DNA from: an uncultured Candidatus Saccharibacteria bacterium
GTDB taxonomy: Bacteria > Patescibacteriota > Saccharimonadia > Saccharimonadales > Saccharimonadaceae
Reading direction: 5' to 3'
Assembly: GCA_938038145.1 (NCBI GenBank)
Contig: CALHQU010000041.1
Coordinates: 1 to 20,232, forward strand
DNA: 20,232 nt
Positions 13,634 through 20,232 of this stretch are shown in pieces. The notes below the pieces were generated by a model, which was not told the origin of the DNA, did no database searches, and worked only from the letters and a program-made list of their open reading frames with translations. Each line of letters begins with the position of its first letter. Positions within the stretch are counted from its first letter, which is position 1. A program made the position numbers and the translations under genes.

Positions 13634-14611
13634 TTAGCCTCGTGGCGGTTCGCCTTCTGGCTCGCCGAGCAGCTTCTTCGACTTAATTTCGTAACGCTTG
13701 CCCGTGATTTTACTCTCGATATAATCCTCATTGATGAGATTTACGAACATATCTAAATCATTGCCGTCCATGATAATAATCGCGCCGTTATCATCGCTCA
13801 TCAATTCCAATTGCATCTCATCGGCATAGTCCAAAACATCTTCCTGTTTAACCGCGCCGATTTCCAATTTCTGCAATTTATTAATCGTCTTTTTGCGCTC
13901 CTTCACCAACGCATTAAGATCCATTCCCTCCGGAAAACTTAGCTTATATTCCTTCTCAATTTCCGCTACTTTTTTATCAGCAATCACCTGCTTTTTATAT
14001 TCATAGCCAAACATTCGCTCAAATTTTCCAGGATTAAACGCAAAAATATCTTTACCAACAATCAAAACTTGATTATCATCCGGAACCTTAAAACCAACCT
14101 CCGCATTAAATGAACCAAACTTTCCGTCAGAAAACTCCCAAGCCAACGCACTCTTTAGCGTCTGACCTTGCTGGATTAGCTTAACCGTGTAAAATATTGC
14201 GTCAGGATTATTCGGGTCAGTAAATCGCGCCACAATTCCCTTCATACGCTTAAACTCGTGCTCCGTTTCTGAAAACTCCATGATGTCATGACGCTCATGT
14301 TCAATCAAATGAATCAGCGTTTCAGCTCGCCCAACCTTTTCCAAGTCAGTTCTCAATAAAACATTGTCTTCTGATTCGCTCAATTCATAATCGCGAACAC
14401 TCAATCCAGTGCCTGCACCCAAATTGACCTGATTGATATAATCAAACAAGAACAACGGCCTGAGCTGCTGCTCAACATCGCCTTTTATCGGCATAAAATA
14501 CGGCGTGTAATTTTTGCTAAATAAGAACAGCTCTATCTGTAAATCGTTCTTTTTTGCGTCGTTTTGATTTGCCCACAAAAAAATATCAGTCGTTTCCCTC
14601 ACTTCTTCCAT
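13634..14611 (-). CDS. DUF4868 protein, similar to KwaB
   Basis: The 325-residue product resembles DUF4868, the family of KwaB from the Kiwa anti-phage system. Supporting segments are VLIVGKDIFAFNPGKFERMFGYE (read as about 182-203), a helical middle (205-250, KKTINKLQKLEIGAV) and the C-terminal INEDYIESKITGKRYEIKSKKLL region (293-315), matching the family's Asn/Asp-Asp-Tyr...Thr-Gly...Tyr...Ser-Lys pattern. KwaB acts with the membrane protein KwaA and binds DNA; no KwaA is present here. Instead the gene is one base from a Pif1 helicase and follows RNase H. TGCTATACT ends six bases before the ATG with no ribosome site, predicting a leaderless message. Family call fairly firm from memory; role in defence versus housekeeping DNA metabolism is open. 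Confidence 0.65.
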   Translation of the reverse strand: MEEVRETTDIFLWANQNDAKKNDLQIELFLFSKNYTPYFMPIKGDVEQQLRPLFLFDYINQVNLGAGTGLSVRDYELSESEDNVLLRTDLEKVGRAETLIHLIEHERHDIMEFSETEHEFKRMKGIVARFTDPNNPDAIFYTVKLIQQGQTLKSALAWEFSDGKFGSFNAEVGFKVPDDNQVLIVGKDIFAFNPGKFERMFGYEYKKQVIADKKVAEIEKEYKLSFPEGMDLNALVKERKKTINKLQKLEIGAVKQEDVLDYADEMQLELMSDDNGAIIIMDGNDLDMFVNLINEDYIESKITGKRYEIKSKKLLGEPEGEPPRG

Positions 14612-14617
14612 TTTTCT

Positions 14618-14623
14618 AGTATA
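14618..14623 (-). promoter_or_regulatory. Extended -10 giving a predicted leaderless DUF4868 message
   Basis: TGCTATACT on the minus strand followed by six bases and ATG. The TGn extension compensates for the lack of a recognisable -35. Confidence 0.6.
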
Positions 14624-14650
14624 GCAATTTTTATCAGATGTCGCTAGCAG

Positions 14651-15076
14651 TTATTTAGCCAATCTTTCGCCTTCACGCGCCCGATTAGCCCATTCGTCCG
14701 CTAGTTCATTCCCTTCGTCGCCCTCATGACCGCGCACCCAACGCAAATCCGCCTGAGAGTTTGAATATAATTCGTACAGTTCACGCACAATATCCAGATT
14801 TTTAATCTCGCCACTCTTCTTCGTCCAGCCGCGCTTTTCCCAGCCCGGCGCCCACTTGGTGACCACGTTAATCCAAAATTCACTATCAGAATAAATCACG
14901 CACGGCGCGCCATTAGCATCTTTCAATGCCGCAATTAAAGCTTTGCCCTCCATGCGAATATTCGTCGTCTCGTCATCTTCCGATCCCAAAATATAAGGCT
15001 GAAGATCACGAATAACCGCAAACCCACCTGGACCGGGATTCGGCGAAGCAGAGCCGTCAGTATAGTAAGTTGTCAT
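14651..15076 (-). CDS. rnhA: Ribonuclease HI
   Basis: RNase HI cuts the RNA strand of RNA-DNA hybrids with two metal ions. The 141-residue product has the fold's catalytic acids: D7 in YYTDGSASPNPGPGG, E43 in RMEGKALIAAL, D64 in IYSDSEFWIN and D127 in GNELADEWAN, plus the flexible-loop H117 in VRGHEGDEGN. Length is slightly under the E. coli enzyme (155) and there is no hybrid-binding domain. There is no Shine-Dalgarno site; a TATAAT lies seven bases before the ATG. The gene follows the RelA/SpoT-like gene by eight bases and precedes the DUF4868-helicase pair by 40 bases. Confidence 0.95.
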   Translation of the reverse strand: MTTYYTDGSASPNPGPGGFAVIRDLQPYILGSEDDETTNIRMEGKALIAALKDANGAPCVIYSDSEFWINVVTKWAPGWEKRGWTKKSGEIKNLDIVRELYELYSNSQADLRWVRGHEGDEGNELADEWANRAREGERLAK

Positions 15077-15083
15077 TAGTATG

Positions 15084-15089
15084 ATTATA
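15084..15089 (-). promoter_or_regulatory. -10 box of rnhA overlapping the upstream stop codon
   Basis: TGTATAAT on the minus strand; its TAA is the stop codon of the RelA/SpoT-like gene. Seven bases separate it from the rnhA ATG, predicting a leaderless message. A second TATAAT lies at the complement of 15095-15100. Confidence 0.6.
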
Positions 15090-16770
15090 CACTAATTATA
15101 GCTCGCCTGGCTATCTTGCGGGACTCACTGTTTATCTTATTATAGTCTTCATAAAATTTACGAACGCGATCACGACTTTGTTTTGTTAAATGAGATTCCT
15201 TCTCCTCATCAGCACAGTTTGTAAAGAAGTCTTGCTTACGCTGCCAAATATCAATTATCTTCTCTGCTGTTTCATCACTCATATTGACCAAATCGCCGTA
15301 AGTTTTCCGCAGCTTAAAGAAAAAGTGTGCCGCTTTTTTACCAGTACGAGCCACCAGACGAGCATCTGGCGTAGAAAACTGCACCTCAAACGGCGCATAC
15401 GGAATTCTTCCATCGTCAGTTTCATAGAATCCAGTAATCTTCGCATCAGTAAATCCACTGCTACTATCCTTAAAACTGAACATTTTCATATTAATGCCTG
15501 GTATCTTATCGATAATTTTCTGGCGGATCTTCTCCTGAAAATCCGGAGAGCCCTTAATAACAAAACATTCGCTTTTCCGTCCTGGAGCTTGATATGGAGT
15601 AATCTTACTGCCGTTAACAGCCTTAATCACGGCATCAGCATAGGCATCAGCTAGCTGCTCATTGTCTTGACAAATTACCGTCATACCATATAAGTCGATC
15701 GGATGGAACTCCCCCGAATCTTTCAGAGGTTGAGAACGTGTATCGTAATAGCCTATGGTCTGTAGTAATTTTTTACAATACGAGCCGCGACCCTTACCTC
15801 GAGCCCTTACTTCCAATTCTGCTCCATTAGGGGTTTTTACAGTACCAGATCCAAAAAATGTACTATGCGAAGAATTGGTATTTACGGCAGGTTTCAGATC
15901 CGACTCCCCTAACAACTCAGAGAACACGCCATTAAAGTTACCTATAGCAAAATCAAATCGTGTAGGATCAGTCGAATACCTGTTACCAAAATGCAACGAC
16001 ACAACCCTGTCCACCTCATTCATGATCGAATCGATATCATTACTCAAGGCATCTTTGGGATATAAAGCATCGCCAATATTACGACCCGTCATAACACCAA
16101 TTTCATCTTTTAGCTCAGATTCCAAGTTATCCAGCCCAATAATACTGCATACTGGAATTAAGAAATTTTCAGCAAATACTGCACATTTATACGCGAACGC
16201 GCTATGATAAGGGGCGACTTTTAAGTTAGATAAGGTTATAGCTCCAGCAATCATCGCAGTCTCCAAGCCTATACCTTTAGCTCCTTCGCCTTTTGTTGAG
16301 AATACCTTTATCAAGTTATCGAGATGCGGTGCTGGAATTGACGGATTTTCAGCCCACGGGCTCTTACCACAATCATCACCGTCCACGTCTAAATCGTCAG
16401 GAATTGTTTGATTGTCCTTAAGCTTTAGCGCTTTTCCTGCTAGCGAACCCTCATCAATATCTTCCATGTACGACAAAAAAGCCTCTTGCAAGACCTTATA
16501 GTCCTCAACTATACCTATGACAGTATCCTTGCTAATCTCTTCAGAGGCGCCATCTAGCGACCTCATAATATATTCAATACGTCGCCTATCACTCAAACCC
16601 TCCGGCATCCCGATAATAATCTCTGCAGCCAGTTTACGCGACGGAGTTAAGTGATCTCCGCTAAATGTCTCCACCAATCTCATGGCCGATTCTCTACTTT
16701 CAAGAGAAAAGTCAACTTCGCCTTGATTTTGAAGATCGGTAGTATTGTCTAATGATTCTTTACTTTCCAT
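15085..16770 (-). CDS. Divergent RelA/SpoT-like (RSH) protein
   Basis: A 561-residue soluble protein with several RSH marks in the right order. Residues 205-224 (IPVCSIIGLDNLESELKDEI) match the inter-domain helix usually reading YAPLA-RLG--IK-ELEDL. Residues 324-335 (RGKGRGSYCKKL) align with the ATP-binding R-x-K...S-x-x-K-K/M segment. IDLYGMTVIC (358-367) carries the catalytic Asp (D359), and FEVQFST (461-467) with GKKAAHFFFK (477-486) matches EVQIRT...G-AAH--YK. The usual GYxSLH motif is GFTDAK (439-444), lacking its histidine. The N-terminal half is helical but I see no HD hydrolase motif. No TGS or ACT domain. It may be a degenerate or specialised alarmone synthetase; activity is not assured. 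It has its own promoter with a TGTGA-N6-TCACA palindrome and lies upstream of rnhA. Confidence 0.6.
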   Translation of the reverse strand: MESKESLDNTTDLQNQGEVDFSLESRESAMRLVETFSGDHLTPSRKLAAEIIIGMPEGLSDRRRIEYIMRSLDGASEEISKDTVIGIVEDYKVLQEAFLSYMEDIDEGSLAGKALKLKDNQTIPDDLDVDGDDCGKSPWAENPSIPAPHLDNLIKVFSTKGEGAKGIGLETAMIAGAITLSNLKVAPYHSAFAYKCAVFAENFLIPVCSIIGLDNLESELKDEIGVMTGRNIGDALYPKDALSNDIDSIMNEVDRVVSLHFGNRYSTDPTRFDFAIGNFNGVFSELLGESDLKPAVNTNSSHSTFFGSGTVKTPNGAELEVRARGKGRGSYCKKLLQTIGYYDTRSQPLKDSGEFHPIDLYGMTVICQDNEQLADAYADAVIKAVNGSKITPYQAPGRKSECFVIKGSPDFQEKIRQKIIDKIPGINMKMFSFKDSSSGFTDAKITGFYETDDGRIPYAPFEVQFSTPDARLVARTGKKAAHFFFKLRKTYGDLVNMSDETAEKIIDIWQRKQDFFTNCADEEKESHLTKQSRDRVRKFYEDYNKINSESRKIARRAIISV

Positions 16771-16778
16771 AATATAGC

Positions 16779-16813
16779 TTGTGAATTATATCACAAACTA
16801 TAAATTTTTGCAA
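16779..16813 (-). promoter_or_regulatory. Promoter of the RelA/SpoT-like gene with a CRP-like palindrome
   Basis: -35 TTGCAA (16808-16813), 17-base spacer, -10 TATAAT (complement of 16785-16790). The -10 is the exact centre of TTGTGA-ATTATA-TCACAA (16779-16796), which contains the full TGTGA-N6-TCACA consensus of the CRP/FNR family. A dimer bound here would cover the -10 and should repress. The leader to the ATG at 16770 is about 7 bases. Confidence 0.7.
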
Positions 16814-16834
16814 TAGCTAGACGATAGCGGTTAT

Positions 16835-17851
16835 CTATGCAAAATAAATCCGCATCAATTCGCGCGCCACCCTGTCGGCATCGTGACGAATCAAGCTGCG
16901 TTGAGCCGCCAATGGGTCGCTGCTGGAATTCGTGTTGACCCACACGTCATCAGCAATCAAGCGCTTGCCCGACGCATAATAATGCTTTTTCTTCAGCAAT
17001 TCCTTATCCCACTCGACCAAATATTCGCCGTCGTGAGCATATTTCTTTATCAATTCCTCTGGCGGGCGATGGTTATTGTAAAGCACATAATCCATATTCA
17101 CCCCTGAAAATCGCTCAATTTCATCCGCAAAATCCGCCACGGTAAATCCATCAGTCTGCGTTGGCTTGGTGACCAAATTGCAAACATAGACTTTCTTCGC
17201 CTTCGTTTCGGCAAGCGCCCGAGTAACGCCTCGAACCAACAACGCTGGCGCCAAACTGCCATATAAAAGTCCCGGCGCAATCACCACCAAATCGGCATCC
17301 AAAATCGCTTGACGAGCTCGCGGGTTAATCGTAGCTGGCGGTTTAAGCTCTAACCACGGACGCTCGCCACGTGGAATCTTTAGCGACTCAGCCGCGTGCT
17401 GACCATCAACAACCGTACCGTCTTTCAGCTTAATCGACATCGTTGTATCGTCCAGAGTAATCGGATAGACTCGGCCATTAACACCCAAAACTTCACTAGC
17501 CAACTCAACCGCATCAGCAAAACTTCCAGTCATCTTTTCTAGCGCCGCCATGAATAAATTGCCGAACGCGTGACCTTTCATGCTGCCCTCGCCAAATCGG
17601 TAATTGAACAAATCACGAACTTTCGGCGAAGTACTTAGCGCCACCAAGCATTGCCTGACGTCGCCCGCCGGCAACACGCCCAATTCATCGCGCAACACGC
17701 CCGTTGAGCCGCCATCGTCGACCATATTGACCAACGCTGTAATGCTGTGTGTATATTTTTTCAATCCAGAAAGCAACGTGAAACTTCCTGTTCCGCCGCC
17801 GATAACTACAACTTTTACCCCAAAATAATCATTATTCGAACCATTTGTCAT
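16835..17851 (-). CDS. yvcK: YvcK/GlmR-type gluconeogenesis factor
   Basis: The 338-residue product belongs to the CofD/UPF0052 family. Visible marks: KVVVIGGGTGSFTLLSGLK at the N-terminus, NMVDDGGSTGVLRDELGVLPAGDVRQCL, EGSMKGHAFGNLFMAALE and IAPGLLYGSLAPALLV. In Bacillus the protein binds UDP-GlcNAc and directs carbon into cell-wall precursors (GlmR); the same cytosolic role is plausible here because the organism makes lipid II. The frame extends to 17932, but the ATG at 17849-17851 is preceded by TGCTATAAT and six bases, a strong sign of a leaderless start, and the extension overlaps the upstream gene. The -35 (TTGGTT, 17 bases away) is weak. Confidence 0.9.
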   Translation of the reverse strand: MTNGSNNDYFGVKVVVIGGGTGSFTLLSGLKKYTHSITALVNMVDDGGSTGVLRDELGVLPAGDVRQCLVALSTSPKVRDLFNYRFGEGSMKGHAFGNLFMAALEKMTGSFADAVELASEVLGVNGRVYPITLDDTTMSIKLKDGTVVDGQHAAESLKIPRGERPWLELKPPATINPRARQAILDADLVVIAPGLLYGSLAPALLVRGVTRALAETKAKKVYVCNLVTKPTQTDGFTVADFADEIERFSGVNMDYVLYNNHRPPEELIKKYAHDGEYLVEWDKELLKKKHYYASGKRLIADDVWVNTNSSSDPLAAQRSLIRHDADRVARELMRIYFA

Positions 17852-17857
17852 GCTTGA

Positions 17858-17863
17858 ATTATA
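17858..17863 (-). promoter_or_regulatory. Extended -10 giving a predicted leaderless yvcK message
   Basis: TGCTATAAT on the minus strand, then six bases, then ATG. Together with the absence of a ribosome site it decides the yvcK start. Confidence 0.65.
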
Positions 17864-17877
17864 GCACCCTGGAAAGC

Positions 17878-18546
17878 CTAAACCAACGTGCCTTTTGGCA
17901 ACGCCCATTCCAAAAACGGTTGCTGCTGACAATCAATCGCATTGATAATATGTATGGCAATTTTCGCAGGATCGTTGAAAAACATATAATCAACTGGAAG
18001 ATCACGCCCATTCCAAAACGGAGTTTTCATAGCGCCGGGCAAAAATAACGCAACTCTAACTGGAAGTTTTTGTTCATCCGCCTGCATTCCCAAACTTCGC
18101 GCCAAACCCGCTTGAGCGTGCTTCGTCGCAACGTACACAGCTTCATCTGAGCGCGCTTTAACGCTACTTGTCGACCCGATAATCGTCAGTACAGACTTAC
18201 GATTCTGCGTTGACATCTTACGCCAAGCCCATTGAACTAGCGGCAACGCGCCAGAAAAATTAACTTCCGCCATACTGCGAACGCTCGGCTGATCTTCAAA
18301 ATTGCCGCGCCAGCCATATCCAGCCGCCCACACAAATTGATCAATATCATCGCCGTTTAAAATCTGCTCAATTCGCGCCGACGCCGACTCCACTTGATCC
18401 GAATAATAAACATCCAATGGAAAACCTTCGCCGTGCTTCTGCGGATTATGCGTTTTACCTAAAACCAGCACACGCTCACCACGTTCCCGCAGCTGCTTTG
18501 CCATTTCTAATCCAAGCCCACTCGTCCCACCAAGAATAATATGCAT
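17878..18546 (-). CDS. Short-chain dehydrogenase/reductase
   Basis: A 222-residue classical SDR, a cytosolic NAD(P)-dependent oxidoreductase. The cofactor loop is GGTSGLGLE (6-14), the second motif is VWAAGYG (in place of NNAG), a serine-rich strand TIIGSTSS carries the catalytic Ser, and YVATK holds the catalytic Tyr and Lys. It is slightly short and the substrate is unknown. The promoter is good: TTTACA, 17 bases, TATAAT, six bases, ATG. It ends 26 bases before yvcK, whose -10 lies in the gap. Confidence 0.9.
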   Translation of the reverse strand: MHIILGGTSGLGLEMAKQLRERGERVLVLGKTHNPQKHGEGFPLDVYYSDQVESASARIEQILNGDDIDQFVWAAGYGWRGNFEDQPSVRSMAEVNFSGALPLVQWAWRKMSTQNRKSVLTIIGSTSSVKARSDEAVYVATKHAQAGLARSLGMQADEQKLPVRVALFLPGAMKTPFWNGRDLPVDYMFFNDPAKIAIHIINAIDCQQQPFLEWALPKGTLV

Positions 18547-18552
18547 ATGGTT

Positions 18553-18581
18553 ATTATAGCAACGACAATATTAAATGTAAA
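18553..18581 (-). promoter_or_regulatory. Promoter giving a predicted leaderless SDR message
   Basis: -35 TTTACA (complement of 18576-18581), 17-base spacer, TGCTATAAT with the -10 at the complement of 18553-18558, then six bases to the ATG. This is the best-formed member of the leaderless promoter set in the window. Confidence 0.75.
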
Positions 18582-19065
18582 TTCCGTATCTAAGCCTCGG
18601 CCACGCTTCTGCCAATTCCTCGGCCGAAAATTCCTTGACAGAATCCAGCTCCTGTAAAGGCGTTTCCAAGCAAAGCCCAACAGCCACGGCAGCCACTCGC
18701 CTCATGAGATATTCCGCATTATCTGAGGAAAAATAAGCATCCCTGTCGAAATCCCCTTTCATTCTGCCGAAAGACTGCACACCCAGCTTATCTCGCCAGC
18801 TTCGCAACTCAATCCTATCATACGGAAACTGAGATGGCGATTGTATGGATGTGGACTGACTAGGGAGACGCTTCTCCGCTAATTCAACGTGTCCCGAATA
18901 TTTATCATCACGACTAGCCAATATTATGCCCATGTCAAAAATCCGACCTTTTTTAATAGCCAATCTGGTCAATAGTGTAAATAACGAATTCTCATCGACT
19001 TTACTGGGGTCACCGACAATATTCTCGATTTCAACTCTGGCGCTGTAATTATCAGTTTTCTTCAT
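18571..19065 (-). CDS. Hypothetical protein
   Basis: A 164-residue soluble protein I do not recognise. Its N-terminal half has alternating strands (YSARVEIENIVG, GRIFDMGIILASRDD, YSGHVELAEKRL), a Ser/Pro-rich linker (about residues 70-80) and a C-terminal helical part (MRRVAAVAVGLCLE, FSAEELAEAWPRL). No membrane segment or signal peptide. The frame opens at an ATG at 19083, but the ATG at 19063-19065 has AAGG eight bases upstream and is preferred. A good promoter lies at 19135-19163, behind an 11-codon upstream ORF. It ends 25 bases before the SDR start codon. Confidence 0.7.
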   Translation of the reverse strand: MKKTDNYSARVEIENIVGDPSKVDENSLFTLLTRLAIKKGRIFDMGIILASRDDKYSGHVELAEKRLPSQSTSIQSPSQFPYDRIELRSWRDKLGVQSFGRMKGDFDRDAYFSSDNAEYLMRRVAAVAVGLCLETPLQELDSVKEFSAEELAEAWPRLRYGIYI

Positions 19066-19091
19066 ACGCAAAACCTTGTACATTAACTATA

Positions 19092-19127
19092 TCAATCAAG
19101 AGATACGCCGCCTGTACTTTTTTCCAT
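19092..19127 (-). other. Eleven-codon upstream ORF in the leader of the hypothetical gene
   Basis: MEKSTGGVSLD followed by TGA. Its ATG lies seven bases after the -10 of the strong promoter at 19135-19163, so it would be at the very 5' end of the transcript. It is out of frame with the following gene and ends 26 bases before the preferred start. It could be a leader peptide or a chance ORF. Confidence 0.3.
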
Positions 19128-19134
19128 GCCTGAT

Positions 19135-19163
19135 ATTCTATACTATTTTATGGAAAAAGTCAA
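19135..19163 (-). promoter_or_regulatory. Promoter of the hypothetical gene
   Basis: -35 TTGACT (complement of 19158-19163), 17-base spacer, -10 TAGAAT (complement of 19135-19140), directly after the Nudix gene stop. Each hexamer has five of six consensus bases. Confidence 0.7.
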
Positions 19164-19165
19164 TA

Positions 19166-19657
19166 CTACTCCGTCGGCAAACTATTTGCGCCACACAATT
19201 TCTGCCACTTCAAATGCACTTTATATCGAAGCGGCGCGCCCGACTCACTCTCTTGGAGTCGCAACTCTTCAGGATCCATAAACGTCACTTCGTCCGCATC
19301 AACGCCCGCTGAAAAATCAAAGTTTTCCGTCCACACGCGACAAGAAAAACAAATTTGGTTAGCATCAATTCGCTCAACATAAATCTCGTCCGACGCGTCA
19401 AAAAGCTGATAGCGAAGATTGCCCTTATAGCCAACTTCTTCATACAATTCCCGCTTCAAAGCCGACTCAAAAGTTTCGCCATAATCCATACCACCGCCCG
19501 GCAAATCCCAACACGGCCGCCCATCCTCTTTAACAACCAAAATCTGCCCAGCATCATTATAAATCAAGGCTTTGAGCGAGATGCGATACAGGCAATCCAG
19601 ATGATCAGTTCCATCTAAATCCTGCGTGATGATATGTCCGTTGGTGATTTTTGTCAT
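19166..19657 (-). CDS. Nudix hydrolase
   Basis: The 163-residue product has a complete Nudix box, GX5EX7REUXEEXGU, in GGMDYGETF-ESALKRELYEEVGY; these enzymes hydrolyse nucleoside diphosphates linked to other groups, using the glutamates to bind Mg2+. The substrate is not predictable from the sequence. The region before the box (LKALIYNDAGQILVVKED-GRPCWDLPG) is typical of MutT-like members. Of two possible ATGs, 19666 overlaps the TATAAT (complement of 19665-19670), so the ATG at 19655-19657, seven bases after it, is the likely leaderless start. Confidence 0.9.
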   Translation of the reverse strand: MTKITNGHIITQDLDGTDHLDCLYRISLKALIYNDAGQILVVKEDGRPCWDLPGGGMDYGETFESALKRELYEEVGYKGNLRYQLFDASDEIYVERIDANQICFSCRVWTENFDFSAGVDADEVTFMDPEELRLQESESGAPLRYKVHLKWQKLCGANSLPTE

Positions 19658-19664
19658 GAGAGTC

Positions 19665-19670
19665 ATTATA
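19665..19670 (-). promoter_or_regulatory. -10 box giving a predicted leaderless Nudix message
   Basis: TATAAT on the minus strand, seven bases before the preferred ATG at 19657. No clear -35. Confidence 0.55.
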
Positions 19671-19747
19671 CTACACCCGAACGCCAGATAGCTGACACCA
19701 TTTCACCTACAGTATATTCTGTCTTTCCAATATCCATGATTAACTAC

Positions 19748-20232
19748 TCATTGGGTGTTAACACGTTGGGGATTATCTAATTTATGATACTCTTTTATTT
19801 TACTGGCATATTCAGTCAAAAGATTCTTTGAATAAATTTTTTCATTTTTTGAATTTCTAACTTCTTTCCAAAGAATAGAAGCTACTTTTAATTTATTCGA
19901 ATAGTTGCGACTATTTTCGTCTGCACTAAAATCCTTTAAAAATTGATTCCATTGACAAACCGAATTATCATACTTGGCATAATCTGATTTTCCATAATAA
20001 ACTTTCAGCATATCTTGAATTGTAAAACTCAAATCATTTTCGCTTTTTACTTTTCTCCAAGCAGTAGCCATATCAGCAGTAAATTTAAATGGTGAAACAT
20101 CTGTTAAAATTGAGAAATATTCTCTAAATTGTGTGTTAAAGGAGAACCCACATTCAAGTAATGGCATATCTAAGGTAATAGTTTCCACTTTTTTCTTTTC
20201 ATTTTTTATTGATGACTTTTTAATCAAATTAC
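19748..20232 (-). CDS. Partial gene at window edge, Firmicutes-like hypothetical
   Basis: The frame stays open to the right edge, so the true start probably lies outside the window; an in-frame TTG at 20227 is not a convincing start. At least 160 residues are visible: a Lys-rich stretch, then FSFNTQFREYFS, MATAWRKVKSENDLSFTIQDML, YYGKSDYAKYDNSVCQWNQFL and KLKVASILWKEVRNS, mostly helical. The pattern recalls a family of Firmicutes proteins that often have an N-terminal SAP-like DNA-binding domain, but I cannot name it with confidence. Strong A+T and Lys/Asn bias contrasts with the Nudix gene 90 bases away and suggests acquired DNA. Confidence 0.55.
   Translation of the reverse strand, partial: NLIKKSSIKNEKKKVETITLDMPLLECGFSFNTQFREYFSILTDVSPFKFTADMATAWRKVKSENDLSFTIQDMLKVYYGKSDYAKYDNSVCQWNQFLKDFSADENSRNYSNKLKVASILWKEVRNSKNEKIYSKNLLTEYASKIKEYHKLDNPQRVNTQ

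Noticed and set aside
17852-17932. N-terminal extension of yvcK to 17932
   Set aside because: It overlaps the end of the SDR gene, lacks a ribosome site, and would place the strong -10 box inside the coding region.
19666-19737. 23-codon minus-strand ORF starting MDIGKTEYTVGEM, between the edge gene and the Nudix gene
   Set aside because: No ribosome site, its end is the Nudix -10 box, and nothing shows it is translated. It could be the remnant of a truncated gene, but this cannot be supported from sequence alone.

Overview
The window looks like a piece of a Patescibacteria (CPR) genome, most likely a Saccharibacteria (TM7)-type organism. The evidence is a stripped-down division and cell-wall cluster (mraZ-rsmH-ftsL-ftsI-mraY-ftsW-murG-ftsQ, with no mur ligases, ftsA or ftsZ inside it), intermediate base composition, the standard genetic code, very tight gene packing and many promoters placed directly against start codons. 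The assignment is inferred from gene content and was not tested by a search. All genes except one are on the minus strand, so the functional order runs from right to left.

Left edge (1-2400): an AT-rich cassette with classic Firmicutes-style signals (strong AGGAGG ribosome sites, a consensus -35/-10 promoter). It holds a luciferase-like flavin oxidoreductase, a MarR-family regulator with palindromic operators, and a six-helix membrane protein. It is probably acquired DNA or an assembly join. Next come a membrane-anchored DUF2726 protein on the plus strand (2434-2937) and a 762-base AT-rich gene-free stretch.

Centre (3700-12050): the dcw operon, read from a promoter overlapped by four MraZ-type boxes near 12002-12044 down to a terminator after ftsQ. 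Between mraZ and rsmH lies a 235-base segment with 34-base imperfect terminal inverted repeats, resembling a miniature mobile element. Between rsmH and ftsL is a 23-residue ORF with one of the strongest ribosome sites in the window.

Right-centre (12060-16800): two successive terminators separate the dcw operon from RNase H, a DUF4868 (KwaB-like) protein and a Pif1-type helicase; the last two are one base apart. Upstream is a divergent RelA/SpoT-like protein whose -10 box lies inside a perfect TGTGA-N6-TCACA palindrome.

Right (16835-20232): YvcK/GlmR-type protein, a short-chain dehydrogenase, a hypothetical protein, a Nudix hydrolase and, at the edge, a 5'-truncated AT-rich gene that again looks Firmicutes-like. 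Six genes in the right half carry a TATAAT-like box 6-7 bases before the ATG, which predicts leaderless mRNAs as a common expression mode.
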